Source: an uncultured Bacteroidales bacterium (GTDB lineage Bacteria; Bacteroidota; Bacteroidia; Bacteroidales; UBA932). Taken from it: a DNA stretch of 64,000 nt. The position numbers and the translations under genes are program-made. Below the pieces are notes generated by a model. That model had not been told where the DNA came from and did not search any database. It saw only the letters and a list, made by a program, of their open reading frames with translations. Of this stretch, positions 9,528 to 17,659 are shown piece after piece; within the stretch, counting starts at the first letter, position 1, and the number at the start of each line of letters is the position of its first letter. The stretch is taken from positions 409,239 to 473,238 of the forward strand of contig CAKUTA010000001.1 of NCBI GenBank assembly GCA_934691625.1, read 5' to 3'.

Positions 9528-10163
9528 CTACATCAGGAATCGGGACATATCCTCGCCACGTGCCAGGCCTTCCCTGATTGCCGTCGAGGATATATCCACT
9601 ACCGGAGCATCAAGAATCTGTATATCATATAGACGCCTGTCCGAATCCTCTAATGTCAATCTGTCAGCCCCTGCGTCAGCTGAGTCAAGGACATATAACG
9701 CCGGGTGTTGCCGGCATTCATTCATCAGCCGCTTCTTTAGATCCAGGATGTCGAATCCTGTCCGGGGATATACCGCAACTCCGTATTCGGAAAGCAGGCG
9801 AGGGAAGTCGCGCCACTTGTGGATGGATGACAGGTTGTCCGCCCCTATCACCAATGTGAAATCATTATCAGGCTCGCGTTTCTTCAGCTCGTCCAGCGTC
9901 CTTATGGTATAGTGAGGCGGCTCCATGCCAAGCTCGATGTCGTCCACCCATACATGCAGCTCAGGATGCCGCTTGACAGCCTCTACAGCAGCATTGTACC
10001 TGGCCTCGCCGGAGGCTGCGCTGATATCATCCTTAAGCGGATTTTTCGGCGACACGATAAGATACACCCAGTCGAAATCCTTCTTCCGGGTGAGGTACTC
10101 CATTATCGCCTGGTGCCCGATATGGAGCGGATTGAAAGAACCTGAATATACAGCTATCCGCAT
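9528..10163 (-). CDS. nadD: Nicotinate-nucleotide adenylyltransferase
   Basis: 211 residues. It transfers AMP from ATP to nicotinate mononucleotide in NAD synthesis, in the cytoplasm. The nucleotidyltransferase signature GSFNPLHIGH is at residues 8-17, and the second motif ISSTAIREGL lies near the C-terminus. The middle tract PHYTIRTLDELKKREP with FTLVIGADNL is typical of NadD. It lies 30 nt downstream of gmk on the same strand, and the two are probably one transcript; the gmk-nadD pair is common in Bacteroidales as I recall. Confidence 0.95.
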   Translation of the reverse strand: MRIAVYSGSFNPLHIGHQAIMEYLTRKKDFDWVYLIVSPKNPLKDDISAASGEARYNAAVEAVKRHPELHVWVDDIELGMEPPHYTIRTLDELKKREPDNDFTLVIGADNLSSIHKWRDFPRLLSEYGVAVYPRTGFDILDLKKRLMNECRQHPALYVLDSADAGADRLTLEDSDRRLYDIQILDAPVVDISSTAIREGLARGEDMSRFLM

Positions 10164-10193
10164 TTGGCGCCGTAGTGTTAGGTGTGTAACTTG

Positions 10194-10760
10194 TTATCTG
10201 GAAAGGAATCTGTTTACCAGCTGTTCTGCTTCTGCGTATGCTTTCTGCAGGTCGTCATTGATCAGGATATGGTCGAACTTGTCTGCGTATGTCATTTCCT
10301 CGGCAGCCTTCGCCACTCTTCTTTCGATGGCTTCAGCACTGTCGGTGCCTCTGGATATCAGTCGCCTGCGCAGTTCTTCGACCGATGGTGCCTGGATGAA
10401 TACCGAGAGCGCCTTGTCTCCGAAATAGTTCTTCAGGTTTACACCTCCCTTAACATCCACATCGAAGATTATGACATGTCCCTTGTCCCATATCCTCTGA
10501 ACCTCAGACTTGAGCGTGCCGTAGAACGAGCCAGGATAAACCTCCTCGTATTCCACGAACTTGTCTTCTGAAATCATTTTCCTGAATTCGTCGGCTGAGA
10601 AGAAATGATATTCGACTCCATCCCTTTCCGGGCCTCTAGGTGCCCTGGATGTGGCGGAGACTGAAAACTCCATTTCCGGATGAAGCTTGAGAATGTGATT
10701 TACAATGGTGCTTTTTCCGGAACCGGACGGGGCGGAGAAGATGACTACTTTATTACTCAT
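10194..10760 (-). CDS. gmk: Guanylate kinase
   Basis: 188 residues. It phosphorylates GMP to GDP with ATP. The P-loop SAPSGSGKST is at residues 9-18; the GMP-binding stretch FSVSATSRAPRGPERDGVEYHF and the lid region RLISRGTDSAEAIERR follow. The length is that of normal bacterial Gmk. It is first in a two-gene unit with nadD. A minus-strand TATTTTTG (10820-10813), matching the -7 consensus, lies 53 nt upstream, and a 17-bp palindrome (10778-10794) sits between it and the start codon. Confidence 0.96.
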   Translation of the reverse strand: MSNKVVIFSAPSGSGKSTIVNHILKLHPEMEFSVSATSRAPRGPERDGVEYHFFSADEFRKMISEDKFVEYEEVYPGSFYGTLKSEVQRIWDKGHVIIFDVDVKGGVNLKNYFGDKALSVFIQAPSVEELRRRLISRGTDSAEAIERRVAKAAEEMTYADKFDHILINDDLQKAYAEAEQLVNRFLSR

Positions 10761-10777
10761 TTGCTTTTATCATTCAC

Positions 10778-10794
10778 GTTTCGCAATGCGAAAC
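10778..10794. promoter_or_regulatory. 17-bp palindrome in the gmk leader
   Basis: GTTTCGCA, one A, then TGCGAAAC: a perfect inverted repeat with a single-base centre, 18 nt upstream of the gmk start codon. The size fits a dimeric repressor operator, but the regulator is not known and a purely RNA role is possible. Confidence 0.4.
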
Positions 10795-10822
10795 TTTAGT
10801 TTATTATTTTCACAAAAATAAC

Positions 10823-10830
10823 TATTTTTG
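10823..10830 (+). promoter_or_regulatory. -7 element upstream of fba
   Basis: TATTTTTG fits TAnnTTTG. It is nearly back to back with the minus-strand -7 element of gmk (10813-10820). If used, it gives fba a leader of about 155 nt. Confidence 0.4.
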
Positions 10831-10993
10831 CACGGCTTTACGGAAAAAATATGTCAATTTGGCTGAAAAACCGTCATTGGCAGAATTATTGCACATGACA
10901 ATACGGTTCCGGGAAATCGGTACTGCGGACGGAAAGTCTTTTAAGCGGATTGCTTCCGGCGGCATTGAAAATAATTTCTAATATTTAGAGAAT

Positions 10994-11995
10994 ATGGTTT
11001 CTTATAAAGAATTGGGTCTTGTAAACACCAGAGAAATGTTTGCAAAGGCTGTTAAAGGCGGATATGCTATTCCTGCTTTTAACTTCAACAACATGGAGCA
11101 GCTCCAGGCCATTATCCAGGCTTCAGCTGAACTGAAATCACCAGTTATCCTCCAGGTTTCCAAGGGCGCTCGTAACTATGCTAACCAGACACTTCTCCGT
11201 TATATGGCAGAAGGCGCTGTGCAGTATGCGAAGGAGCTTGGCTGGGAGCATCCTCAGATCGTTCTTCACCTTGATCACGGTGACTCTTTCGAGCTCTGCA
11301 AGAGCTGCGTAGATATGGGCTTCTCTTCAGTTATGATTGATGGCTCCGCTCTTCCTTATGAGGACAACATCGCTCTTACAAAGAAAGTTGTAGAGTACGC
11401 TCATCAGTATGATGTAACAGTAGAGGCTGAACTCGGTGTCCTCGCAGGTGTCGAGGATGAGGTTGCTGCTGAAGAGTCGCACTATACAAAGCCTGAAGAG
11501 GTTATCGACTTCGCTACCCGTACAGGCTGCGATTCACTCGCTATCTCCATCGGAACATCACATGGTGCATACAAGTTCAAACCGGAGCAGTGCACACGTG
11601 ACCCTAAGACAGGCCGTCTCGTTCCACCACCACTTGCATTCGACGTCCTCCATGAGATCGAGAAAAAGCTCCCTGGATTCCCTATCGTTCTTCACGGATC
11701 ATCTTCAGTTCCACAGGAGTATGTAGATATGATTAACCAGTATGGCGGAAAGCTTCCTGATGCAGTAGGTATCCCTGAGGAGCAGCTCCGTGAGGCAGCA
11801 AAGTCAGCAGTATGCAAGATCAACATCGATTCTGATTCACGTCTTGCCATGACAGCTGCCATCCGTAAAGTATTCGTTGAGAAACCGGGCGAGTTCGACC
11901 CACGTAAGTACCTCGGACCTGCACGTGACGAGATGAAGAAGCTTTACGAGCACAAGATCAAGGACGTACTTGGTTCAGAAGGAAAAGCTGAATAA
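10994..11995 (+). CDS. fba: Class II fructose-bisphosphate aldolase
   Basis: 333 residues. It reversibly splits fructose 1,6-bisphosphate into dihydroxyacetone phosphate and glyceraldehyde 3-phosphate in glycolysis and gluconeogenesis, using a zinc ion. Metal ligands are in LHLDHGDS, EAELGVLAG and VLHGSSSVP; the substrate-binding NIDSDSRLAMTAAIRK lies near the C-terminus. The long form with an extended middle and C-terminal segment is usual in Bacteroidales. Codon choice looks biased to abundant codons, as expected for a highly expressed enzyme. The leader is long and the gene ends in its own terminator. Confidence 0.97.
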   Translation: MVSYKELGLVNTREMFAKAVKGGYAIPAFNFNNMEQLQAIIQASAELKSPVILQVSKGARNYANQTLLRYMAEGAVQYAKELGWEHPQIVLHLDHGDSFELCKSCVDMGFSSVMIDGSALPYEDNIALTKKVVEYAHQYDVTVEAELGVLAGVEDEVAAEESHYTKPEEVIDFATRTGCDSLAISIGTSHGAYKFKPEQCTRDPKTGRLVPPPLAFDVLHEIEKKLPGFPIVLHGSSSVPQEYVDMINQYGGKLPDAVGIPEEQLREAAKSAVCKINIDSDSRLAMTAAIRKVFVEKPGEFDPRKYLGPARDEMKKLYEHKIKDVLGSEGKAE

Positions 11996-12017
11996 TCCAG
12001 TTGAAGGATAATAACAT

Positions 12018-12056
12018 AATGCCCGACGGTCCAAATGGACTGCCGGGCATTTTTAT
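12018..12056 (+). terminator. Rho-independent terminator of fba
   Basis: AATGCCCG-A-CGGTCC pairs with GGACTG-C-CGGGCATT around an AAAT loop and runs into TTTTATG. It lies 22 nt after the fba stop. Confidence 0.9.
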
Positions 12057-12059
12057 GTC

Positions 12060-12200
12060 TTAGAAACCGTTTTGAAATTATTATCTGAAAGTTTGAGTGG
12101 AAAAGATTTCAGGTTCGACCGAGGGGCCGGGGAAGATAGCGGTGCCTATGAAGACTTGGGAAAGAAGATGAAGGAGTTTTATTTCAAAACAGCTTCTTAT
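12060..12200. repeat. MITE-like intergenic repeat, family 1, copy A
   Basis: Bounded by near-inverted ends: TTAGAAACCGTTTTGAAATTATT on the left, and ATTTCAAAACAGCTTCTTA on the right. The inside shares long stretches with copy B at 33306-33472 (for example TTCGACCGAGG and GGAAGATAGCGGTG). Compared with copy B it lacks about 20 bp next to the right end. It starts 4 nt after the fba terminator and ends 10 nt before the stop of the glycosyltransferase on the other strand. No transposase is nearby. Confidence 0.8.
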
Positions 12201-12209
12201 GCTGAACGG

Positions 12210-13028
12210 CTAGAAGCACCTGAAGCCGAATGCGGCTATGGTGTTCATGTAGAATTTTCTGGCAATGTAGGTGATGATGCCGGGATTATATCCGATACCT
12301 GGAACCGAGATGTTATGCTCCTTTGCAAAACCGGTGATCAGTGCCCTGGAATGCCCCAGGTCCTCTCTGCGGCGTCTCTTGCATTCTGTGTCTTCCGTCG
12401 TCAGAATGGAATCTTCATTGCATCTGTAGGTATAGGCAGTCTGCGGCACAGTGACGATCTTGTCAGCGTAGTAGAGAGCCTTGAATGAGAACGGCAGATC
12501 CTCGATTATGCGGTTGACCTCGAATTGAAGCTTATGTTCCAGCAGCATTGTCCTTCTGAAGAGATAGCGCCAGACATATCCCCACTTCCCGACCCATGTC
12601 GCAGACATCTTGTCCTTGACTGCGGAATAGACATTCTCCTTGCCGAAGATCTGGCATTTGTATGCTTTTTTCCTGTTTATGATGCCTGAGCAGGCAACAT
12701 CAGCCCCCGTACCGGACAAAGCCGTTACCATATTCAGATAGAAATCATTATTTATGGAGTCATCTACATCCATAAAATGGATATACTCGCCAGTGGCTGC
12801 CTTCATGCCGATATTACGTGCGGCAGAGACACCCTGGTTCTTCTCCAGGACAATCAGCTTGATAGGGTATTGCCTTGCAATTTCAGCCGCATTATCCAGA
12901 TTGCCGTCTATCACGACGATGATCTCCAGATTCTTGTAGCTCTGTGCCAGCAGGTTATCAAGACATCCTGCGATATATCTTCCCCCCTTGTAGCAGGGAA
13001 CGATGACCGATACAACTGTTTCTTTCAT
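12210..13028 (-). CDS. Family 2 glycosyltransferase
   Basis: 272 residues. GT-A fold sugar transferase for surface polysaccharide. The N-terminus SVIVPCYKGGRYIAGCLDNLL and the acidic motif FMDVDDSIN (the DxD-type site at about residue 90) are characteristic. The C-terminal third has no recognised features (it ends AFGFRCF), and there are no clear membrane helices. It is the last gene of a minus-strand glycan run, but a 108-nt gap separates it from the next gene. That gap holds a -7-like TAACTTTG (13083-13076), so it may also have its own promoter. Donor and acceptor are unknown. Confidence 0.88.
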   Translation of the reverse strand: MKETVVSVIVPCYKGGRYIAGCLDNLLAQSYKNLEIIVVIDGNLDNAAEIARQYPIKLIVLEKNQGVSAARNIGMKAATGEYIHFMDVDDSINNDFYLNMVTALSGTGADVACSGIINRKKAYKCQIFGKENVYSAVKDKMSATWVGKWGYVWRYLFRRTMLLEHKLQFEVNRIIEDLPFSFKALYYADKIVTVPQTAYTYRCNEDSILTTEDTECKRRRREDLGHSRALITGFAKEHNISVPGIGYNPGIITYIARKFYMNTIAAFGFRCF

Positions 13029-13136
13029 GAATCCTTGACTTAATTAAGCAAGGCCAGGTTTTTTAGTACAAGCGACAAAGTTATATAAAAAAACAATATG
13101 TTGTATATGGTTCGCGTCAGATTCCTTCGCTGGCAT

Positions 13137-14234
13137 CTATGCTTTGTCTGCAAGCCCTTCAAAGAGCTCTTTCCATTGTGCCATTATATTCTCCACACTG
13201 AATCTGGCGGCAGACTCTTTTGCCCTCTTTCCGAAACTCCTTCTCTTCTGTCCGTCTCCTATGATATCGCATAGTCTTCCGGCGAGAGCTTCAGTATCAC
13301 CGGGCTTTACCAGATATCCGCTTTCTCCGTCAATGATGATTTCTGAAGGGCCGCGCGGACAATCGTAGCTCACCATCGGAAGTCCGGTCTCAAGAGCTTC
13401 CAGCAGCACCATCGGAAATCCCTCGTATGCGGAACTCATTGCCAGGCAGGAACTTTCAAGCATCCTGCCGCGAATGTCACTGCTGTTGCCCATAAGCTGT
13501 ACTTTTCCAGTGAGCCCCTCTGCCTGGATCTGCTTCTCCAGTGCTTCCTTCTGGTGGCCGTTTCCATAGATTTCCAGTGTCCAGTCTGGATAGCGCCCTG
13601 CTACATGATTCCATGCCGTGATCAGATCTCTGAAATTCTTCTGAGGCTCCAGGCGTCCTATGGCAATGCACCTCTTTGCTGCCAGGCTGGCCGTCCTGTC
13701 CGACTTGAAAGTTACTGGATTATAGATGCTGATGACATTCGGCACCGTCTTCGTCCACTCTTTCTTGTCTGATTCTGTAAGGACAATGAACTTGTCCAGC
13801 TTTGCAGCGAGCCTTTCGACCCTATGTGTCCTGAACCGTGCGTACAGGTCGCCGAAGAACGAACCGCCATACTTCATATAATATTTCTCATGCGAGAAAT
13901 GGAATTCAGATATCTTGATGCTTCCATCATGGCAGTATGGCAGGCTGAAAGCCTCTTCCCCACCTACGGCCACGCAGATGTCAGGACGGATCTCGCATAG
14001 AATCCTGTCTAGCCTACGTCTGAAGATATGCGGCATGAACTTTTCGCTTATGCCGGCATCATGAAGTGTAATCTTGCCGCTCAGATAAAAATGCGGGCTA
14101 CGCCCTTTCAGATCAGCTGTAATTATATGAATCTCATATCCATATACATCCGCCAGATAATTCGCCTTTATGGAAAGGACACGTTCCATGCCGCCAAAAA
14201 GATGAAGCGAGTGAATGCAGTAGGCTATTTTCAT
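13137..14234 (-). CDS. Family 4 glycosyltransferase
   Basis: 365 residues. GT-B fold retaining transferase. The donor-binding C-terminal half shows IAIGRLEPQKNFRDLITAW and the EX7E motif in YEGFPMVLLEALETGLPMVS. The N-terminus (IAYCIHSLHLFGGMERVL) is typical of polysaccharide GT4 enzymes. It follows the first licD-like gene by 14 nt, so it is part of the same operon. The sugar it transfers cannot be read from sequence. Confidence 0.9.
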   Translation of the reverse strand: MKIAYCIHSLHLFGGMERVLSIKANYLADVYGYEIHIITADLKGRSPHFYLSGKITLHDAGISEKFMPHIFRRRLDRILCEIRPDICVAVGGEEAFSLPYCHDGSIKISEFHFSHEKYYMKYGGSFFGDLYARFRTHRVERLAAKLDKFIVLTESDKKEWTKTVPNVISIYNPVTFKSDRTASLAAKRCIAIGRLEPQKNFRDLITAWNHVAGRYPDWTLEIYGNGHQKEALEKQIQAEGLTGKVQLMGNSSDIRGRMLESSCLAMSSAYEGFPMVLLEALETGLPMVSYDCPRGPSEIIIDGESGYLVKPGDTEALAGRLCDIIGDGQKRRSFGKRAKESAARFSVENIMAQWKELFEGLADKA

Positions 14235-14248
14235 GCGTAAATCCTGTT

Positions 14249-15076
14249 TTACAAATGGAAGAACTTTATATAATTCTGCTGCGGCCGCCTGTCCTTCTTG
14301 GTGGGCAGCTGCATATAATTACCATACATCCTGGTCAGTATCCTGTCATATTCCGTCCATATACTGAACCTGTACCCTTCGAACTCTGCCGTAGTGTATT
14401 CTTTCAGCTCATCCTCATTGAAATGCTCATCAGGATTATCCGGACAGCATATCTGGGAAAAGCTGTGGCTGCTGCAGCTGTTGCTCAGGTGTATGACCTC
14501 ATTGACATAGCTTATTATGGTCTGTGGCTGGAGCTTTGCCAGCCTTGGATTGAGCGTCATGCCTACAGTTGCCCAGACTTTCCGCCACAACGAAAAATAG
14601 TCTGACTCCGTGGCGTGGAGTCTTCTCAGCTTTGAATTATATCTCATCAGTAGGGCCAGGCTTCCATGCAGGTCTGAAAACTCCTTCTTGTCGTCAGGAA
14701 CCCTGTCCATCGGGAAAATGTCTATCCAGATGCCTGTCCTGATGCTGTTTCCATGCCATGGGACATAGGAACGTGTCAATGTCCTCGTGCAGTCGCATAC
14801 CCTGCCGAAAGCGATATAGCAGTCGTCTATGGTGGTGCTGTCAATGAACCTGTAATCCGGTGAGCGATATGTCTTCCGGAAACGCTCATAATCTTCCCGC
14901 GGCATCATAATGTCAATGTCATCGTCCCATGGGATGAATCCCTTATGCCTTATGGCTCCCAGCAGGGTGCCATATCCCAGTGAATAACGTATGCCGTTTT
15001 TCTCGCAGAAAGCTGCCACATCATTCAATATCCCCAGGCTGAACTGCTGCAGCTCCTTCGTGTCCAGTTCTTTCAT
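14249..15076 (-). CDS. LicD family phosphotransferase (copy 1)
   Basis: 275 residues. LicD proteins move a phospho-alcohol (choline phosphate, ribitol phosphate or glycerol phosphate) from a CDP carrier onto a glycan. The core motif is here: GYGTLLGAIRHKGFIPWDDD, with the metal-binding acidic cluster WDDDIDIMMPR at about residues 50-60. It lies 6 nt downstream of the cytidylyltransferase fusion and 14 nt upstream of a GT4, which supports a shared job in decorating a surface glycan. It is a paralogue of the plus-strand copy at 17660-18460. Confidence 0.9.
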   Translation of the reverse strand: MKELDTKELQQFSLGILNDVAAFCEKNGIRYSLGYGTLLGAIRHKGFIPWDDDIDIMMPREDYERFRKTYRSPDYRFIDSTTIDDCYIAFGRVCDCTRTLTRSYVPWHGNSIRTGIWIDIFPMDRVPDDKKEFSDLHGSLALLMRYNSKLRRLHATESDYFSLWRKVWATVGMTLNPRLAKLQPQTIISYVNEVIHLSNSCSSHSFSQICCPDNPDEHFNEDELKEYTTAEFEGYRFSIWTEYDRILTRMYGNYMQLPTKKDRRPQQNYIKFFHL

Positions 15077-15082
15077 TGCAGT

Positions 15083-16423
15083 TTATTTCAATTTGTATAA
15101 TCCTTCGCCCCTCAGATACCGCTCCTGTATGTCCGCCATTGCCACGATTTCCTTATCCGAAAGAATCCTGGAGCCTGGACCGTATGACAATACCGCATTC
15201 ATGAACTCCCTGATTTCATATCGCAGTCCTTCACCCATAAATGGCAGAAAGCATTTCTTGTTCTTGTTCTGGTCCTCGAACCTTAGCTCGAAGTAGTCGG
15301 TCTTCCACCATGGCGCAGGCACATATACATATCCGCTGGTACCGGATATTATCATGTTCCCTTCTGTCTTGGCACCCAGGCCTACCTGGAAAGATGCCGT
15401 CGCCGAGTCATATCTGAACACTGCCTTAGTGTAGATGTCCACGTCGTTCCTCATCTTGGAATAGAACTCCACACTCCGGTAGTCCAGTCCCAGAAGCTTC
15501 AGTATAGGAAGGATAGGGAAGCATGCATTCTCGTTCATGCTTCCTCCATACCGCTTTGGATCAAGCTTCTCTGAGTTCCAGTCCGTGATGGTCGTCACCG
15601 AGGCGTTTATATCCACAATATCTCCCACAGCTCCGGACTTCAGCATCGAGATGAGATGGCGGAATGCGGGGCAGTATGCGGTCTTGTGCGCGACCATGAG
15701 GACTAGTCCTTTTTCTTTTGCAAGAGCAGTAAGCTCTTCGGCCTCTGACCTGTTCAGTACGAAAGGCGTTTCGCACAGGACATGCTTTCCGGCCTCAAGG
15801 GCAGCCTTGACATATTCGTAATGTGTGTAATGCGGGGTCGCCACATATACGGCATCGCAGCTGTCAAGGAGCTCTCTATAAGTATTGGCGGCGACAAGAA
15901 TCCCGTTGTCAATGCAGAATTTCCTGGCCTCTTCAATGTCAATGCTGTATGCAGCGCTGATGGAGACGCATGAGACAAAGGATGACTCCGGGACAAACCT
16001 GCGGGCAATGCTTCCTGTACCGGCAATGCCGAACTTCACGCATTTGCGGTTCCTGATGTCAGTGCTTGAGATACCCTCGGTCCTCGGAAGATATACTACA
16101 TTGCAATATTCCTTCAGATAATCGAACTTTCCTTCCCAGTCAGATCCTATGGCGAAAATATCCACCCCGTACTTCTGGATATCATCGATTTTCTGCCCGC
16201 TATATTCCTCTATGATTATTTCATCGGCGTAGCCCGTAGCCTTCACCGCCTCTATGCGCTGAACCAGGCTGTCATGGGTGTTCAGCTTCCCTCTTTCGAG
16301 GTCGAAATTGTCAGTGGTGACACCGACAATGAGATAGTCACCCAGGGCTTTAGCCCTCCTGAGGAGATTTATATGACCCTGATGGAGAAGGTCATACGTT
16401 CCGTATGTTATGACTTTGACCAT
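15083..16423 (-). CDS. Cytidylyltransferase (TagD-like) fused to a Gfo/Idh/MocA oxidoreductase
   Basis: 446 residues from the ATG at 16423, where the conserved domain begins (MVKVITYGTYDLLHQGH). Residues 1-130 are a nucleotidyltransferase with HQGH at 14-17 and RTEGISSTDIR at its end, most like glycerol-3-phosphate cytidylyltransferase. Residues ~132-446 are a Gfo/Idh/MocA dehydrogenase: Rossmann GIAGTGSIARRF, then CETPFVLN with the expected position of the catalytic Lys altered (E-T-P instead of E-K-P). One protein could thus activate an alcohol phosphate with CTP and oxidise the product or a partner. It sits 7 nt after the aminotransferase gene and 6 nt before licD. Confidence 0.85.
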   Translation of the reverse strand: MVKVITYGTYDLLHQGHINLLRRAKALGDYLIVGVTTDNFDLERGKLNTHDSLVQRIEAVKATGYADEIIIEEYSGQKIDDIQKYGVDIFAIGSDWEGKFDYLKEYCNVVYLPRTEGISSTDIRNRKCVKFGIAGTGSIARRFVPESSFVSCVSISAAYSIDIEEARKFCIDNGILVAANTYRELLDSCDAVYVATPHYTHYEYVKAALEAGKHVLCETPFVLNRSEAEELTALAKEKGLVLMVAHKTAYCPAFRHLISMLKSGAVGDIVDINASVTTITDWNSEKLDPKRYGGSMNENACFPILPILKLLGLDYRSVEFYSKMRNDVDIYTKAVFRYDSATASFQVGLGAKTEGNMIISGTSGYVYVPAPWWKTDYFELRFEDQNKNKKCFLPFMGEGLRYEIREFMNAVLSYGPGSRILSDKEIVAMADIQERYLRGEGLYKLK

Positions 16424-16430
16424 TGCCTGG

Positions 16431-17483
16431 CTATTTTGACGGTTCAAATTCATGAATGTGCGCGGCAAGCTCTGCCAGCTCATGGTCGGAAGACAGGCCC
16501 ATGTGTGATATTCGGTAGAATCCCGGTCTGCTTCCAGGCATTATGAATGTCTCGTAATTGTCTATAAGCCCTCTGAATATCTTGCGCTCGCCGGTGTCTG
16601 CAGTCTGTATGGCAGTGATCGCGGATGACGGATGCTCTGCCGGCATTGCCCATCCGAACTTGGCGCATTCCTTTCTGAATATCTCTGCACGGTGACGGAT
16701 TGCCTGGATATTCAATGCTTCGCCCCCCCCCTGGGCTTCAATCTGCTTGAGCCTTGCGTGCAGCTGCAGATAGAGGGTAGTTGCAGGGCTGAACGGAGTC
16801 TGTCCTCTGCGTAGATTGTCCAGATTCTCCGCGAAATCCCAGTAATAGCCGTTGTGTGCGAACTTGTAGCCTTCAAGTCTGGAGCTTAGAAACACTATGG
16901 ACAATCCAGGAGGAATGTTAAGCCCTTTCTGGCTGCTTGTTATGCAGATGTCTATGCCCAGACGGTCCATGTCGAGCTCCTCTGCGAGGAACGTGCTGAT
17001 TACATCCACGACCATCGGGACGTCATACTTGCGGCATATTCCGGAAATCTTCTCCAGATCATACAGGACTCCTGAAGACGTTTCGTGATGCTGGCAGAGG
17101 AACACGTCCGGGCGCTCTTTCGCGATAGTGCGTTCAAGGACGTCATAGTCAATGTCTTTAGTGAACGGGACCTCGAAATTCACGGTCGGGATGCCATAAT
17201 ATCTGCATATAGAGAGCCATCTTCTGCCGAAAGAACCGCCATTGATCACGATGGCCTTCTTCTTCGTGCATATATAGTTCTCTGCAACAGCGGACATTGC
17301 GCCTGTCCCTGAACCTGTGTAGATGATAGTCTTGCCTGCATTGCAGTGGATCAGCCGGAGCAGAATCTGCTCTGACTCCAGATTGATGGCAGAGAACTCG
17401 GCGGTTCTCATGTATGGAATAGGCTTGGAGCCGATTGCGGCGATTTCTGGATCAATATTTCCAGGAAATACGTATGACAGCAT
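16431..17483 (-). CDS. Class V PLP-dependent aminotransferase, with an internal G9 tract
   Basis: 350 residues from the ATG at 17483 (a TTG two codons earlier is possible). It resembles alanine-glyoxylate and 2-aminoethylphosphonate aminotransferases: TGSGTGAMSA (phosphate cup), MVVDVISTFLAEE, and SSQKGLNIPPG with the PLP Lys at residue 186. Context suggests it aminates an intermediate for the glycan decoration made by the downstream genes. The coding strand has nine consecutive G (16731-16723) over residues 251-254 (QGGG). A slip of one base would remove the last ~100 residues. The frame is intact here. Confidence 0.85.
   Translation of the reverse strand: MLSYVFPGNIDPEIAAIGSKPIPYMRTAEFSAINLESEQILLRLIHCNAGKTIIYTGSGTGAMSAVAENYICTKKKAIVINGGSFGRRWLSICRYYGIPTVNFEVPFTKDIDYDVLERTIAKERPDVFLCQHHETSSGVLYDLEKISGICRKYDVPMVVDVISTFLAEELDMDRLGIDICITSSQKGLNIPPGLSIVFLSSRLEGYKFAHNGYYWDFAENLDNLRRGQTPFSPATTLYLQLHARLKQIEAQGGGEALNIQAIRHRAEIFRKECAKFGWAMPAEHPSSAITAIQTADTGERKIFRGLIDNYETFIMPGSRPGFYRISHMGLSSDHELAELAAHIHEFEPSK
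16723..16731. repeat. Homopolymeric C9/G9 tract inside the aminotransferase gene
   Basis: Nine C on the plus strand, read as nine G in the gene. It is the only run of this length I saw in the window. Such tracts are classic slippage sites for phase variation in other bacteria; the current length keeps the frame open. Confidence 0.9.
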
Positions 17484-17519
17484 AAGCAAGAAGCTGTTTT
17501 AATTATTAATTTTATGGCG

Positions 17520-17548
17520 CAAATTTACTACTTTTGTGTGTAAAACAA
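17520..17548 (-). promoter_or_regulatory. Promoter of the minus-strand glycan operon
   Basis: On the minus strand TTG (17548-17546) and TAAATTTG (17527-17520) are separated by 18 nt, matching the Bacteroidetes -33/-7 promoter. Transcription would start near 17513, about 30 nt before the aminotransferase ATG. The plus-strand -7 element of the divergent licD gene, TACTTTTG (17529-17536), lies inside this promoter's spacer, so the two promoters physically overlap. Confidence 0.7.
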
Positions 17549-17659
17549 TCCTGTTCCGGAATAAACTGCCAGTCCGGCTATGTGTACATCTGCATAATCT
17601 TCTGTGTATTAATTATTTACAGTGCGGGATATTTTATTGGAACGATTAAGGAACTTATT

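Noticed and set aside
12072-12488. Plus-strand frame of 138 codons across repeat A and the antisense of the GT2 gene
   Set aside because: Its first part lies in a repeat and the remainder is antisense to a well-supported glycosyltransferase.
17489-17515. AAGCTGTTTTAATTATTAATT near the aminotransferase start, resembling one end of a family-1 repeat
   Set aside because: The match weakens after the first ten bases and no opposite end is found within 300 bp; it is likely chance in A/T-rich promoter sequence.
17534-17659. Extended N-terminus of LicD copy 2 with a hydrophobic segment
   Set aside because: It would start within the -7 promoter element, and LicD copy 1 lacks it; the ATG at 17660 aligns with the paralogue.
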